Positions 9,691 through 19,300 of a stretch of DNA of 60,000 bases are shown here, in pieces. Location: assembly GCA_905221605.1 (NCBI GenBank), contig CAJNDS010000102.1, positions 646,501-706,500 of the forward strand. The letters are read 5' to 3'. Position 1 is the stretch's first letter, and each line of letters starts with the position of its first letter. The position numbers were made by a program, and so were the translations under genes. The stretch is from Symbiodinium natans (lineage: Eukaryota > Sar > Dinophyceae > Suessiales > Symbiodiniaceae). The notes under the pieces are model-generated. The model searched no databases, was not told the DNA's origin, and worked only from the letters and a program-made list of their open reading frames with translations.

Positions 9691-11889
9691 TTTTGCCATC
9701 AACCGATGGCGAACTGGAGGATCGCGAGGCGGAGGTAAAGGAGGACCTTCCTCATCAGCGAACCGAAGCGCCGGTTTTTTCCCCTTGAGACGATGCTCTG
9801 GAGGAGAAGGCTCCTGTTCTTCTACCACCCCTTCCAGCTCCAATTCAGGCGGTTCCTTTATATTGGAAAAAATCGTAGTGCAGGGAAATAACACCAGTTC
9901 ATCCGGATCCTTTGCAGTCCCTTGAGCTTCCACCCAATAACCCCCAGGTAGGTCATCACATGGACCCAAAAGAAGCGCGGGCTGCGTACGGTCGACCCAT
10001 TGCCGACCTTTCTTTGTTCCATCCGGACCCAGCAACTCCCACGGACGACGTTTGACTTGAATCTGAGCACCAAAGGGAAGCAATGCTTTTGGGTTTAACC
10101 CCAACTCCCTTTCAGCTTTATGCCACCGTAACATTGACCAATGGCGAGCAGCCAGTGCCCAGTACGCCGGCCCGAGTCGCGCCTCCTTTAAGAGCGACCT
10201 CGCACCACGTTTGAATAAACCCACACATGCTTCAGCGCGCCCATTTGTTTGCGGGACTCCAGGATCACCAGTGGTCCTATATATCAGACGAGTTTCGCAA
10301 AAGGACCGGAAGCGTGCATTGACAAACTCCCCCGCTCGATCTGAGTGGATTCTCAACACCGGATACCCATGTCTCTGCAAGCGCACCATCATTCTTTGAA
10401 CCGCCGATAAAACAGTTGTCTGCTGTTTGTCCACAATCGGCTCCACCGTAACGAAGTTGATCATACGGACAGGCTGGGTCAAGTGGTCCTTCAGTTCCTT
10501 CCAGGATTTTTCAGAAGCTTGGATTTTCAACACCTCTGCCTCCAGAACTGGCGCAGGTTCCACCGGCGCAGAGTCTTCCTCCTCGAAGTTAGCGACTGCA
10601 TCGCCTAACCATTCTCCGACACCAGCACCTTCATCTGCCACCTTATCTTCCACCTCATCCGCATCTTCCTCCTTTTCCGGAGGGCGACCCACATTGGGAT
10701 CCAACATTGGAAACTGATACACACCAATAACAGCGTGTCGTGGCTTCTGCTGGTGAGCATCCTTTGAACACTTGTATGGACCCGCCAAGTCCAATGATAA
10801 AGTGTAAGCATCTCCATGCTTTCGCCTCAAATGGCGACGCTCTTTTCCAGCGGCAGACACACAAATTTGACAATCACGTCTGAAAGGAATATGCCCCCTT
10901 AGGCAATGGTCACGGAAAGCTCGCTCCTCAGCTGTCAACCTCCGTAACGTTCCTTCTCGTTCTTCCTTTTTTGACCCCATAGTTTCCCGTTCAGCATCGC
11001 TCTCATGCAACCATTGTGCCAACCTGTGACGTATTCGTTTAACCAATCCACACGCCCATCGCGCCCATATGGAGGATTGTCCAATACGCTCTTCCAGGGT
11101 AGAAGCGAATGTTGCTGACCACGGAACAACCACGCGAACCTGTTCCAACGATTCCCATAGTTCCATATCCGACACCAGGAAAGTCGTAGGCTTCACCACA
11201 TCATGTCCCAATGCTCCTTGATCAAAATGCGCAGCGTACATTCCATAACGCTCGCAAAACCTTTCTACCTCTGGCCAACTCCAGAAGGTAGGACTTGAGA
11301 ACCCTTTCTGAGAACCATCCACCAGATCCTCAGCACTCAAGACCGTTTTGCCGTTCTGAGAGAAATCTTTCCCTATGAGTTCAGGGTCCCCAGGACTTTC
11401 CATGCCAAAGAAGACAGAACTTCCATTGATGACTTCAGTAGTTCCACACCTTGAATGCACCGCCACGTCATATAGGAAAAGCATCTTCAGAAATAAAACA
11501 CCATCCTTTTGAGCTAATTCTTGATGTGGCCAAGGAAGACTTTTTAATCCCAACCGTTCAGGCCCACAGCGCCGGCGTAATACAGGTGGACCACCGTCTT
11601 CACCTCTCAACCTTGACACTGTCCTGCATGGAGGTCCTCCAACCACAGCAACCACCTTTCCTTCAGCCGCCAGATGCAGAAGATACTTCCAGACGCTCGA
11701 ATTATGTAGGTCACCGCCTTTCTTCAAATCCAGCTCCAGTACCTCCACATCCCGACTGGGAAAATGCCATTTTTGTTTTCCCGAAAATAGGTGTACCACC
11801 ACCCTTTTTGCTCGTGCCAGCCGTCTCCTTTTATGACGGTTGAAAGGCAACGCCGCAATATCTCCACGTGGCAACAGCTCCATCAGCAT
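9574..11889 (-). CDS. Copia-type integrase with N-terminal C5-methyltransferase-like domain
   Basis: This is the third segment of the Copia polyprotein. Residues about 30-245 form a methyltransferase-like domain: VVHLFSG (31-37, motif I), VVGGPPCRTVSRLRG (82-96, motif IV with Pro-Pro-Cys), FGMESPGDP (161-169, at the ENV motif position) and AHFDQGALGHDVVKPTTF (220-237, in the place of motif VIII). An integrase follows. Its His/Cys zinc-binding remnant is around HCLRGHIPFRRDCQIC (328-343), and its catalytic triad is D367, D517 and E553 (LDLAG, HSDRAG, GRAEACVG), with exactly 35 residues between the last two. Coding identity is lost at about residue 730 (near 9700), where the A/C-rich block starts, so the reverse transcriptase expected next in a Copia element is absent. 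The frame differs from the gag-protease segment. The shift near 11930, where ...VQAC is followed by GDFFGGDIPEN, may be a mutation or a programmed frameshift. Confidence 0.8.
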   Translation of the reverse strand: MLMELLPRGDIAALPFNRHKRRRLARAKRVVVHLFSGKQKWHFPSRDVEVLELDLKKGGDLHNSSVWKYLLHLAAEGKVVAVVGGPPCRTVSRLRGEDGGPPVLRRRCGPERLGLKSLPWPHQELAQKDGVLFLKMLFLYDVAVHSRCGTTEVINGSSVFFGMESPGDPELIGKDFSQNGKTVLSAEDLVDGSQKGFSSPTFWSWPEVERFCERYGMYAAHFDQGALGHDVVKPTTFLVSDMELWESLEQVRVVVPWSATFASTLEERIGQSSIWARWACGLVKRIRHRLAQWLHESDAERETMGSKKEEREGTLRRLTAEERAFRDHCLRGHIPFRRDCQICVSAAGKERRHLRRKHGDAYTLSLDLAGPYKCSKDAHQQKPRHAVIGVYQFPMLDPNVGRPPEKEEDADEVEDKVADEGAGVGEWLGDAVANFEEEDSAPVEPAPVLEAEVLKIQASEKSWKELKDHLTQPVRMINFVTVEPIVDKQQTTVLSAVQRMMVRLQRHGYPVLRIHSDRAGEFVNARFRSFCETRLIYRTTGDPGVPQTNGRAEACVGLFKRGARSLLKEARLGPAYWALAARHWSMLRWHKAERELGLNPKALLPFGAQIQVKRRPWELLGPDGTKKGRQWVDRTQPALLLGPCDDLPGGYWVEAQGTAKDPDELVLFPCTTIFSNIKEPPELELEGVVEEQEPSPPEHRLKGKKPALRFADEEGPPLPPPRDPPVRHRLMAKSPFLFFFGVFLVFWVLPPPFPGTRNPKKTSQNHKKMGD

Positions 11890-14056
11890 ATTTTCTGGTA
11901 TATCCCCACCGAAGAAATCGCCAACATGCCTGGACGAACTCCTCCTCGTTCGCTGACGCTGTCCGCGCTGCGCTTTGCAACGACGCTTTTACGGCCACCT
12001 CATTGTCCGTATTCGGACACCCTTGAACCATACGTGCCACCTTCAACGCTTGCTTTGGTGAACACCAATCCATTTCATCAATGATCTGAAGCGCCACCTC
12101 CTTTTCCAAACAAGGGCACCCATTCAGATCACGAACGCGAAGTTCCCCCAGAACAGGATGTGAGGCTGTGCACTTGCCACCACGCCACTGAACTCTGAGA
12201 CCAACCAAAGCGCTCGCTTTGCCAATTGGCACTAGTGGATCTACCATTTCAGGAGTTACCAGGGTCCCGCCTGGGGTAATACACATCTCCCGAGATCCAA
12301 CAGCTAAAGACACCAACACCTTTTGCTGCGGAAGCTGTTCACCAGGACGAAGTGATCTGAGAGGATGTGATGCTCCCGAGTCCAACATGCCCATTCCCGA
12401 ACACTCATTGGTGTCAGAAACCCTGGCCACATGTAGAACGCATACTCCTCGGCCTTCTCCCTGCTTCGGCAACAACGTGGCATCAGACGAACCGACTCCA
12501 CAGTCCGCCCTTCCATTCCTCCATTGAGAGTGGGACCAAGGCGCACGCTGCCTTTCAGCATGCAAAACCATCTTTTCAGCTGTTTTGTAATCCATAACCA
12601 AACAGCCATGTTCAAACCACAAGAGCTGGTCCAGCGAAGATTTTGCATCCACGTGACACATCCCATTGATCACGGTGAGGTTCGCCCCAAACTCCAAAAT
12701 CAACCAGAGAGGGATAATCAGAGGCCCATTGTCTTCCCTAATCAACGTCCCTTTCTCTGTAATCCTCATTGTCACACCACCAAGCGCGCTTTGCACCATA
12801 ACAGTAGTGTCGGGTAAACATTCCCATGGAAAAAGCGTCCGCACAAGATGCGTAGCAGCTGTATCCACCAACGCCACTCTCCTTCCCTGCTGAAACAACC
12901 CAGAGCCACATAACATTCGAACACTGGGATCCCCGCTTGACGCTGACTGCGCTGATGACAGTTTCATAGATTTCAGCACTTCTAACGCTTCAGCAAGGAC
13001 CTGATTGGGTGTTGATGGTGATGAGGGACTTGCAGAACCTTTCTCCAATCCCGCATTAGCCGTCTCATCTCCCCCTTCAGCCACCTCTGCCTTTTTGGCA
13101 TTTCCCCATTTCGCACCTTTGCCGCCCTTTCCCCCTTTGGGAGAATTCCCTTTAGATCTATTCCTCTCAGGATTTGAGTCCACATTGGAACTTGCACCAT
13201 CTTTATATGGACACTGCGGCTGTAGATGGCCAACGGCCCCACATTCAAAACATCTTCCACGCTCCAGGGAGTCCTTGTCATGGCGAAATTTGCAGCGTGA
13301 TCCGAACTTGCAGCCTGCTTCTGTCTTCCCATATATCCAACAGAATGGACGTTCACCATCACCGCTGTACCTTTTTCCTTTCCCTTTTCCTTTGTCACCC
13401 TCCTCCGTCTCGTCACCAGTTCCCTTTTGAGCCTTGTTTAACCTTGCCCTTTTCTTGGCGTCCGAGTCCTGCTTCACCTCTTGATCACCAGCACTATGCA
13501 ATAGCAGTTCAAACTCTGCCTGTAACATTTCAGCTAGTTGTGTCGCAGTTTCAGAGGTCGGCGAGTAGTCCACCCCCAATTTCTCCCGAAAGGATGCCAC
13601 TCTGAAATGAACCGTAGGGTGTTTTGCCAGCAACGCGGATGATAAACCATCCAATCCCTTGATAAGCAAGGTAGCGTCCGGCTCGGCTGCTCTCAACTCC
13701 CTTAATCGGGAACGCCATTGCGCCCATTGACGCACTCCCTTAATGGCCTCTGAGATCGAGGTTGCTGAAGATGGTTGCACCAAGAAGTTCAACATTGTGC
13801 TGCGCTCATTTGCTCCACCTGGTTGGTAGACCGTCAACAATTTGTAAAACATCATCACTGACCCCAACATTCGAGTGGAAACGATCTCGGTCTTCAATCT
13901 CTCCGGAATCGCCTGCAGCAGTAAAGACACCGCTCTCTGCTCCAACAAAACATGCACAGTTCGAACCACTTTGAGCCCTTCCAGCTCAGCCTTGATGCCC
14001 AACCTTTCCAGTGGAGAAACACTCAACCATTTGGCATACGCTTGATACGCCTTTGA
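11831..14056 (-). CDS. Gag C-terminal part, two zinc fingers and two tandem retropepsin-like domains
   Basis: The frame is open from just after an in-frame TAG (14057-14059) to 11831. Numbering from codon 14026: residues 1-180 are gag-like helical sequence. A CCCH finger (C229-x9-C239-x5-C245-x3-H249) is followed by a CCHC knuckle (C259-x2-C262-x4-H267-x4-C272), both for nucleic-acid binding. Two aspartic protease-like domains follow. The first has VDTAATHLVR with D388 (codon at 12865). The second has LDSGASHPLR with D549 (codon at 12382). The two align over their length (Asp loop, LP-V-V spacing, IT-GTL, Cys near the end), so they look like an internal duplication. Retropepsins act as dimers, so a fused pair could work as one unit; that is inference. 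The downstream end overlaps the methyltransferase-integrase frame by about 60 bp. Confidence 0.8.
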   Translation of the reverse strand, partial: SKAYQAYAKWLSVSPLERLGIKAELEGLKVVRTVHVLLEQRAVSLLLQAIPERLKTEIVSTRMLGSVMMFYKLLTVYQPGGANERSTMLNFLVQPSSATSISEAIKGVRQWAQWRSRLRELRAAEPDATLLIKGLDGLSSALLAKHPTVHFRVASFREKLGVDYSPTSETATQLAEMLQAEFELLLHSAGDQEVKQDSDAKKRARLNKAQKGTGDETEEGDKGKGKGKRYSGDGERPFCWIYGKTEAGCKFGSRCKFRHDKDSLERGRCFECGAVGHLQPQCPYKDGASSNVDSNPERNRSKGNSPKGGKGGKGAKWGNAKKAEVAEGGDETANAGLEKGSASPSSPSTPNQVLAEALEVLKSMKLSSAQSASSGDPSVRMLCGSGLFQQGRRVALVDTAATHLVRTLFPWECLPDTTVMVQSALGGVTMRITEKGTLIREDNGPLIIPLWLILEFGANLTVINGMCHVDAKSSLDQLLWFEHGCLVMDYKTAEKMVLHAERQRAPWSHSQWRNGRADCGVGSSDATLLPKQGEGRGVCVLHVARVSDTNECSGMGMLDSGASHPLRSLRPGEQLPQQKVLVSLAVGSREMCITPGGTLVTPEMVDPLVPIGKASALVGLRVQWRGGKCTASHPVLGELRVRDLNGCPCLEKEVALQIIDEMDWCSPKQALKVARMVQGCPNTDNEVAVKASLQSAARTASANEEEFVQACWRFLRWGYTRKYADGAVATWRYCGVAFQPS

Positions 14057-14763
14057 CTAGACGCATTGCCACCACACTCTTCCTGTATCTGTCAGCGAAG
14101 ACAACATTGGCTCGATCATTGCGATCCAATCACCTAGTGCCGTCGGATTGCTTGGTGCGTAGTCTGCCAAAGTAGGAAGGCTCATCACATGCTTCCCAAG
14201 AGCCTCCGGACGTTCAGTTCCAGAACTATCACCAATGATTGGCATACCGCGTGGCACCACTGCTCCAGGAGGTAAGCTGACCCTACCACCAGGCCCTTGA
14301 GGCAGTCCATGTCCTATACCAGGCGTAACAGCTGTGAGCGGAACCTTTTCTAATTCCAACTTCCCAGCGACCATTTTCCACCGATACGGAACATCATCCA
14401 CCATTGTATATCCACCCGATCCTGCTGAGTTCTCTTGCGTCGAAGTTTCCCGAGCTGAAACAAAACCGGGCTGGTTCCCCATAGGTGCGGCAGAACCATC
14501 AGCACCTGACGGCAAGGAAGTAATCGGAGCATGTGTTAAACCAGGTGGTCCACTTGCATATCTACCACTTGCAGGACCTCCCATGGGGTAATTCAACGGA
14601 GGCAATCTGGAGGGTTTCTTCCCTTCAGCTACATGCATCATTGGCACTTCTTTTTCATCCTCCACTTGAGCATCCCCCTTCCTGGACCCAGGCAAGGATT
14701 GAAGATCACAACCCTTTGGCAGGTCGTAGCCCTCAATAGGCAGCCATGTCCCATCAGGCAACC
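14057..14763 (-). CDS. Copia gag, middle segment ending in an in-frame TAG
   Basis: About 235 codons rich in Pro, Gly and Ser, with a conserved-looking end (ALGDWIAMIEPMLSSL then VWWQC). It stops at TAG 14057-14059. The next segment is in the same frame, and its sequence (KWLSVSPLERLG) continues the gag fold, so only one stop codon separates them. Suppression or a point mutation would both explain it. At its start the frame is offset from the upstream gag segment by one base near 14763: the upstream frame reads DGMG and this one picks up LPDGTWLP, consistent with one deleted T. Confidence 0.7.
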
Positions 14764-15435
14764 CATACCATCAGTGTAGAAAACTTGTCCTGGCGGGTAC
14801 TGTTTCTCTGGAGTCATTCCCAAGGGATATGCAGCATTTGCGTCCACCACTCCAGTGCTCCGTGCTCGCGAAGCTGACCCAGATGCAGCAGAGGTATAGC
14901 TTTTCTCCTCCACCCGATGCAACCTGTTCCCCAGCTCCTTTGTTTGCACAAGCAACTCTTTAAGCGCACGCTTTACTACTGCCATATCTTCACTTTGTTC
15001 TTCACCACTCACATCAGGAATAAGCTCTTCCTCTGCTTGCGCTCCACCGATAGTACCTCGTTCCATCTGGCCCATTAAGCCTGACGATGGTCTCTCAACA
15101 GGTGCAGGCTCCTGACCCGTAAGATCATGTAGCGATGGTGGCCTCCTCGTAGTTCCACCACTCCTATCCCCTCCGCTTGCAGCAAGACTTGCCGGCCTTG
15201 ATTGCCTCAGTCTTATTTCTTCTTGAGCCCGCTCGCTCCAGAAAGGATTTGCTGCTGGAACCGGAACCACTTCATTTTCCACCTGAGGCGTTGGTTGTAT
15301 CATTGCAACCTCCCTACCATCTGTCAGCGCTTGCACCACTTGTTGTCGTTCTTCACCCCCATCACCACGATTTTCTTCGGCTTCATTGGCCGTGGGCGAC
15401 AGTCCAGGCTCAGAGCGACGCCGCATCATGTCCAT
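14764..15435 (-). CDS. Copia gag, N-terminal segment
   Basis: Starts at ATG 15435 (MDMMRRRSEPGLSPT). The usable frame runs to about 14764, where the one-base shift to the next segment occurs. The sequence is hydrophilic, rich in Gln, Glu, Pro and Ser, with a possible coiled-coil around KRALKELLVQTKELGNRLH. No enzymatic motif is present. It belongs to the element because it leads, through one shift and one stop, into the zinc fingers and proteases in the same direction. A 190-nt leader separates it from the relic spliced-leader sequence. Confidence 0.65.
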
Positions 15436-15627
15436 GGCGTTAAACAAACGAAAAATCTTTACCTATACCGCAGGAAGCCTAATTTGGGCTCATAACCTAC
15501 GGGGGGCAACCGAAGGGAGACAGGAAACCAAACAGTCAACCCCAGAAGAAGCCCTTAAGTTCCCCGGACCAACCACAAACCAAACCCAAAAGACCAAGCA
15601 CTCTTTTCTCACTAAGTGCATCGTCAT

Positions 15628-15651
15628 CTTGAGCCAAAAAAAAGGTTCCGG
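15628..15651 (-). other. Relic dinoflagellate spliced-leader sequence
   Basis: Read on the minus strand this is CCGGAACC, eight T, GGCTCAAG. The dinoflagellate spliced leader is CCGTAGCC, ATTTT, GGCTCAAG, so the first eight bases match at six positions, the T-tract is lengthened, and the last eight match exactly. It lies in the sense direction 190 nt before the gag ATG. Spliced-leader remnants are known from genes recycled through mRNA in dinoflagellates. The likely reading is that this copy came from a trans-spliced transcript. Confidence 0.6.
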
Positions 15652-15712
15652 GTTCATTGACCCTTTAACCTTCAATACCAACTCTTTTCCACAATACAAA
15701 CTGCAGCTCCGC

Positions 15713-16320
15713 ATAGGGTTTAGGCTTTGGGGTTTAGGGTAGAGGGTAGGGTTTTGGGTTTTGGGACCCTGAACCCTGAACCCCTGAACCCTAAACCCTG
15801 AACCTTGGGACTTGGGATGTTGCCCCTTATACCTAACAGCTCTTAAGCAGTGCAATCCCCATTAAGGAACGTTAGAAAATCAGGGGGAACATCCCAACCT
15901 GAACCCCCTGAACCCCCCCAACCCCTGCCCCAACAAAGAACACACAAACAGAGTTAAGGTTTAGGGTTTAGGGTTTAGGGTTTAGGGTATATAGGGTTTA
16001 GGGTTTAGGGTTTAGGGTTTAAGGTTTAGGGTTTAGGGTTTAGGGTTCAAGGCTCAGGAGACACAAAAACAGAGGCACAAGAACCCAGAGGAGGGCTTCG
16101 CCCTGGCGAGGCGCAGCCAGACGGCGAAGATGGCAGCCCAGAGCGGCTCCGTGGTGAAGATGACCTGAGTGTTGGTCTTAGGGTTTAGGGGTTTAGGGGT
16201 TTAGGGGTTTAGGGTTTAGGGCTCAGGGTTTAGGGTTTAGGGCTCAGGGCTCAGGGCTCAGGGCTCAGGGCTTCGGGCTTCGGGCTTAGGGCATAGGGCT
16301 TAGGGCTTAGGGCCCGAACC
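15713..16320. repeat. Interstitial telomere-like arrays, including a fold-back pair
   Basis: At 15713-15770 the plus strand is TTTAGGG-like and at 15771-15806 CCCTAAA-like, so the pair can fold into a hairpin. 15955-16052 is nearly perfect TTTAGGG. 16176-16315 is TTTAGGG grading into GCTCAGGG and GCTTAGGG. The exon at about 16118-16164 lies in the gap between the second and third tracts. Confidence 0.9.
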
Positions 16321-19300
16321 TCTTCTCCCAAAGTTCGAAGGGGTTGGGCTTCAGACTTGAGATGACATCCTCGGCTTCCTGTAGATGAAGGGGTCAACCC
16401 CGTTTACGCAAAAACCAGGCCTCTCTGCTCGAAACAGAACGTGTTGTTTTGGTTTGCCAGAACTCTGCACTGTTTCCTTTAGGGTGAAATGGACAACCTC
16501 CATGTCCTTCGGAAGCTCAAAGGCAGCCTCTGCATAGAACTACCCGAAGAGAGATACATCCCATTTCTGCTTGCATGCAGTGAGCAGCCTCGGTTTCCAT
16601 CTTGCTCAAGAACAGGCTTACGCAAAAAAACTCCGTTTCCGATGGACTTTTGATGGGATGTCCTGCGCCTTAGGAAGCACTGTGGACCAGTGTCGTACAT
16701 ACCTCTGAAGAGCCTTCACTGCGTGGGGGTTCGGCTGGTCCTTGTTGTTGCTTTGTGAGGGGAGGGGGTTCACGTGGGGTCCATCCGCATCGCGAGGACA
16801 ACTTACATTTTCCTCTGTCATTGAGAAAGCCACTCTACCTCCACGGCATCTTTCCATTTTTCTGTGCGTTGTAGGGAAACATCGACGTCCTCCGCCTTTG
16901 CTAGCATCTCCTATTTAGGATTCCCCAGCCAGTATCTCGTCGGGTTGCCGTCAACCCTAAAGCCTAAACCCTAAATCCTGAAACCTCCCCCAGACTGCGA
17001 AGAGGGAGCTGATGCCGAGGTGGCATCGATAAAGCGGAAGGCGACTGATTCGACCACCAGTGCCTTTGGGGGCGGGGGGTGGGTCGGGCGCCCGACTCAG
17101 GGTTCTAGAACCACAGCACAGGGTTTAGGGTTTAGGGTTTAGGGTTTAGGGTTTAGGGTTTAGGGTTTAGGGTTTAGCGTTTAGGGTTTAGGGGAGGAAA
17201 AGGGAATCAGGGTTCAGGCTTCTCGGAGTTTTGCCCTGTTGGGAAGCATAGGGCAGGCACCATGAGACCCGCAGAAACAGCAGGGAGAACCGTGAACGAA
17301 TAGCAGGGACCCAGTCTGGGTGCCCGGCCATAGCTGTTGTGACCACCCCGGTGTACAAAATGCCCGTCCTTGGGCAGGAGGATTGAAGGGCTTCGGCTAT
17401 TGGATTCAAACGTGATCAGGGCCTTGGGCAGCGCCGGGGCAGTGAGAGTCCAGCGCTGGGGGTCTAAACCCTGTACCTTAAACCGAAGCCCTAAACCCTA
17501 AACCCCAAAACCTCACACCCAAAACCCTACACCCTGCACCCTCAAATCTCAATCCCTTGGAGCCCCGGAGCAGCGCCGTGGAGGAGGCGAACACGGGGTC
17601 CAGGTCCACGGCGCCCGCGGTGAGGGCCTGGGAAGGTTCGGCTGCCCTTCTCCCGAGGTTTCAAGAGGCTTTCGGGGGGCTTCCGATATCAGAGCGGGTA
17701 CCTATTTGGGGCCAAGGGAATCCTACGATTAACCCGCGGGGGCAGCCATTTCTTGCAAAAAGGGGCCGTGCGCGGCCAGCAGAAGTGTGCGATTCTTGGC
17801 GCCGGCTGCTTGCATAAGCGTTGTCACAACAGTATCTTACGCCACATTGGGTGGCTGTCAAAGTTATGATCCCTTTTGGGGTACCCTAAATATTAGGTGC
17901 CGTACTACAATAGGGATCCAAAAGGGAGCACCCGACATTCGTCTCCACTCGCACAATCTCCACACCAACCGCCCGCGAAAGACTGCTAGACCACGACAAA
18001 CATGTGATACAAAGCATTGGGGTCTGTCAGTAGGGTCAAACAGGAGCCCACAACACAAAGTCTAAGCCCTCGCCAACATGTACCTAAATGAGGGCCCAAC
18101 CAAACGCTCAAGCTGAACCCGAAAGATCAAAAAACCATACAAACACGACCCTACTAACCCTGCTCTCTAGGGCCGAGTCCTTCGCAGATACGGGTTGTAT
18201 AGGTACCCGCTGAAAGCCCGGGGCGATCCCGCAAGTCCACAACCCAAACCCGCAACTCCAACCCCCTCAATGGGGCTTTACCTTGATTTCTGTCCCCTGA
18301 CATTCGGCACTCTGGAAAGACAAGCATGACAAGAACCGACAAAAACCGGGCCGTAGTCAAGAGGAGCCCTGGGCCAAGGCACGTAGTAGGCCCAGGAGGC
18401 CAGAGCGACCACTCCCAACTTCACGGCCTTCGTGAGGGCTTTGAGCTGGGGGGGGCGAATCCGCCCTTATAGTCATCCTTAAGTAGTCCCTATAGTCCAT
18501 ATATTCTATCTACTTTAGGGCCCCTATGAGCCTTTTAAGGGCCGAGTCGCTGTCACTGGCAGAGCGTCCTTGGGGCTTTCGGCCATAATCTCCTCCAGCC
18601 GGATGTATCCTGCCACGGCTGGAAGGCCGCAGGATCTAAGGCTGCCGGGCTTCCCCTCAACCGTGTTCAATGGTTTGTGCGCTGAACTCGGGCCCCACAG
18701 CATGGGAGCCCTAAACCCTAAACCCTACATCCTGGGGCACGCTGCTTGAATCCGAAGTCCCCACAAGAATGGCTGGGACCCCCGGCCCATACCGAAGCCG
18801 ACGGGCATCGCCAGGGAGATCAGGTCTCCTGCACAGGTGCCCCCGTATTGATGACAATCCTATTTTGTCCTCAACCCACCGCCCAAGAAACAAAAAAACC
18901 TTGTTTACAAAAATAAATAAACACATATATACATATATATTTTTCCGAAGCCATACCGTGAATCGACTGTACGTCAACTTCAAGACACGGCGTTGGCGCA
19001 GCAAAAAGGAGGCTTACCCTCTGCAGACGCTTTAGAACTGTCTTTGCAAACCTGCATTATAGATGAGATTATCTTGTACCGGGGTTTCTTCATAAGATAT
19101 TCTGCCAAGCGTCTCTTCCCACACAAACTTCTTTGCATGGTGTATCCAAGTTTGCCGGGGCTTCCCAACTCGCTTTTTGCCATACTCGATTCTAGTGGCA
19201 CTGCTGGGCATAAACGATACCTGTCTTAAAGGATCAGAATCTGTACTACGAAGTATATGACCTAAAAGCTTAGCCCGTCGTAAATTATGGAACTCACTAA

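Larger units (their letters stand above)
9690..15651 (-). mobile_element. Copia-type retrotransposon, 3'-truncated, with gag, two PR-like domains, MTase-like domain and IN
   Basis: Coding order on the minus strand is gag, CCCH and CCHC fingers, two retropepsin-like domains, methyltransferase-like domain, integrase. Protease before integrase and the D-35-E integrase place it in the Ty1/Copia class. Reverse transcriptase, RNase H and the 3' LTR are missing. No 5' LTR or primer-binding site was recognised. Damage is light (one stop, two one-base shifts), suggesting a fairly young copy. It may have landed in the 3' part of the transporter gene that begins at 23.0 kb. Confidence 0.75.
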
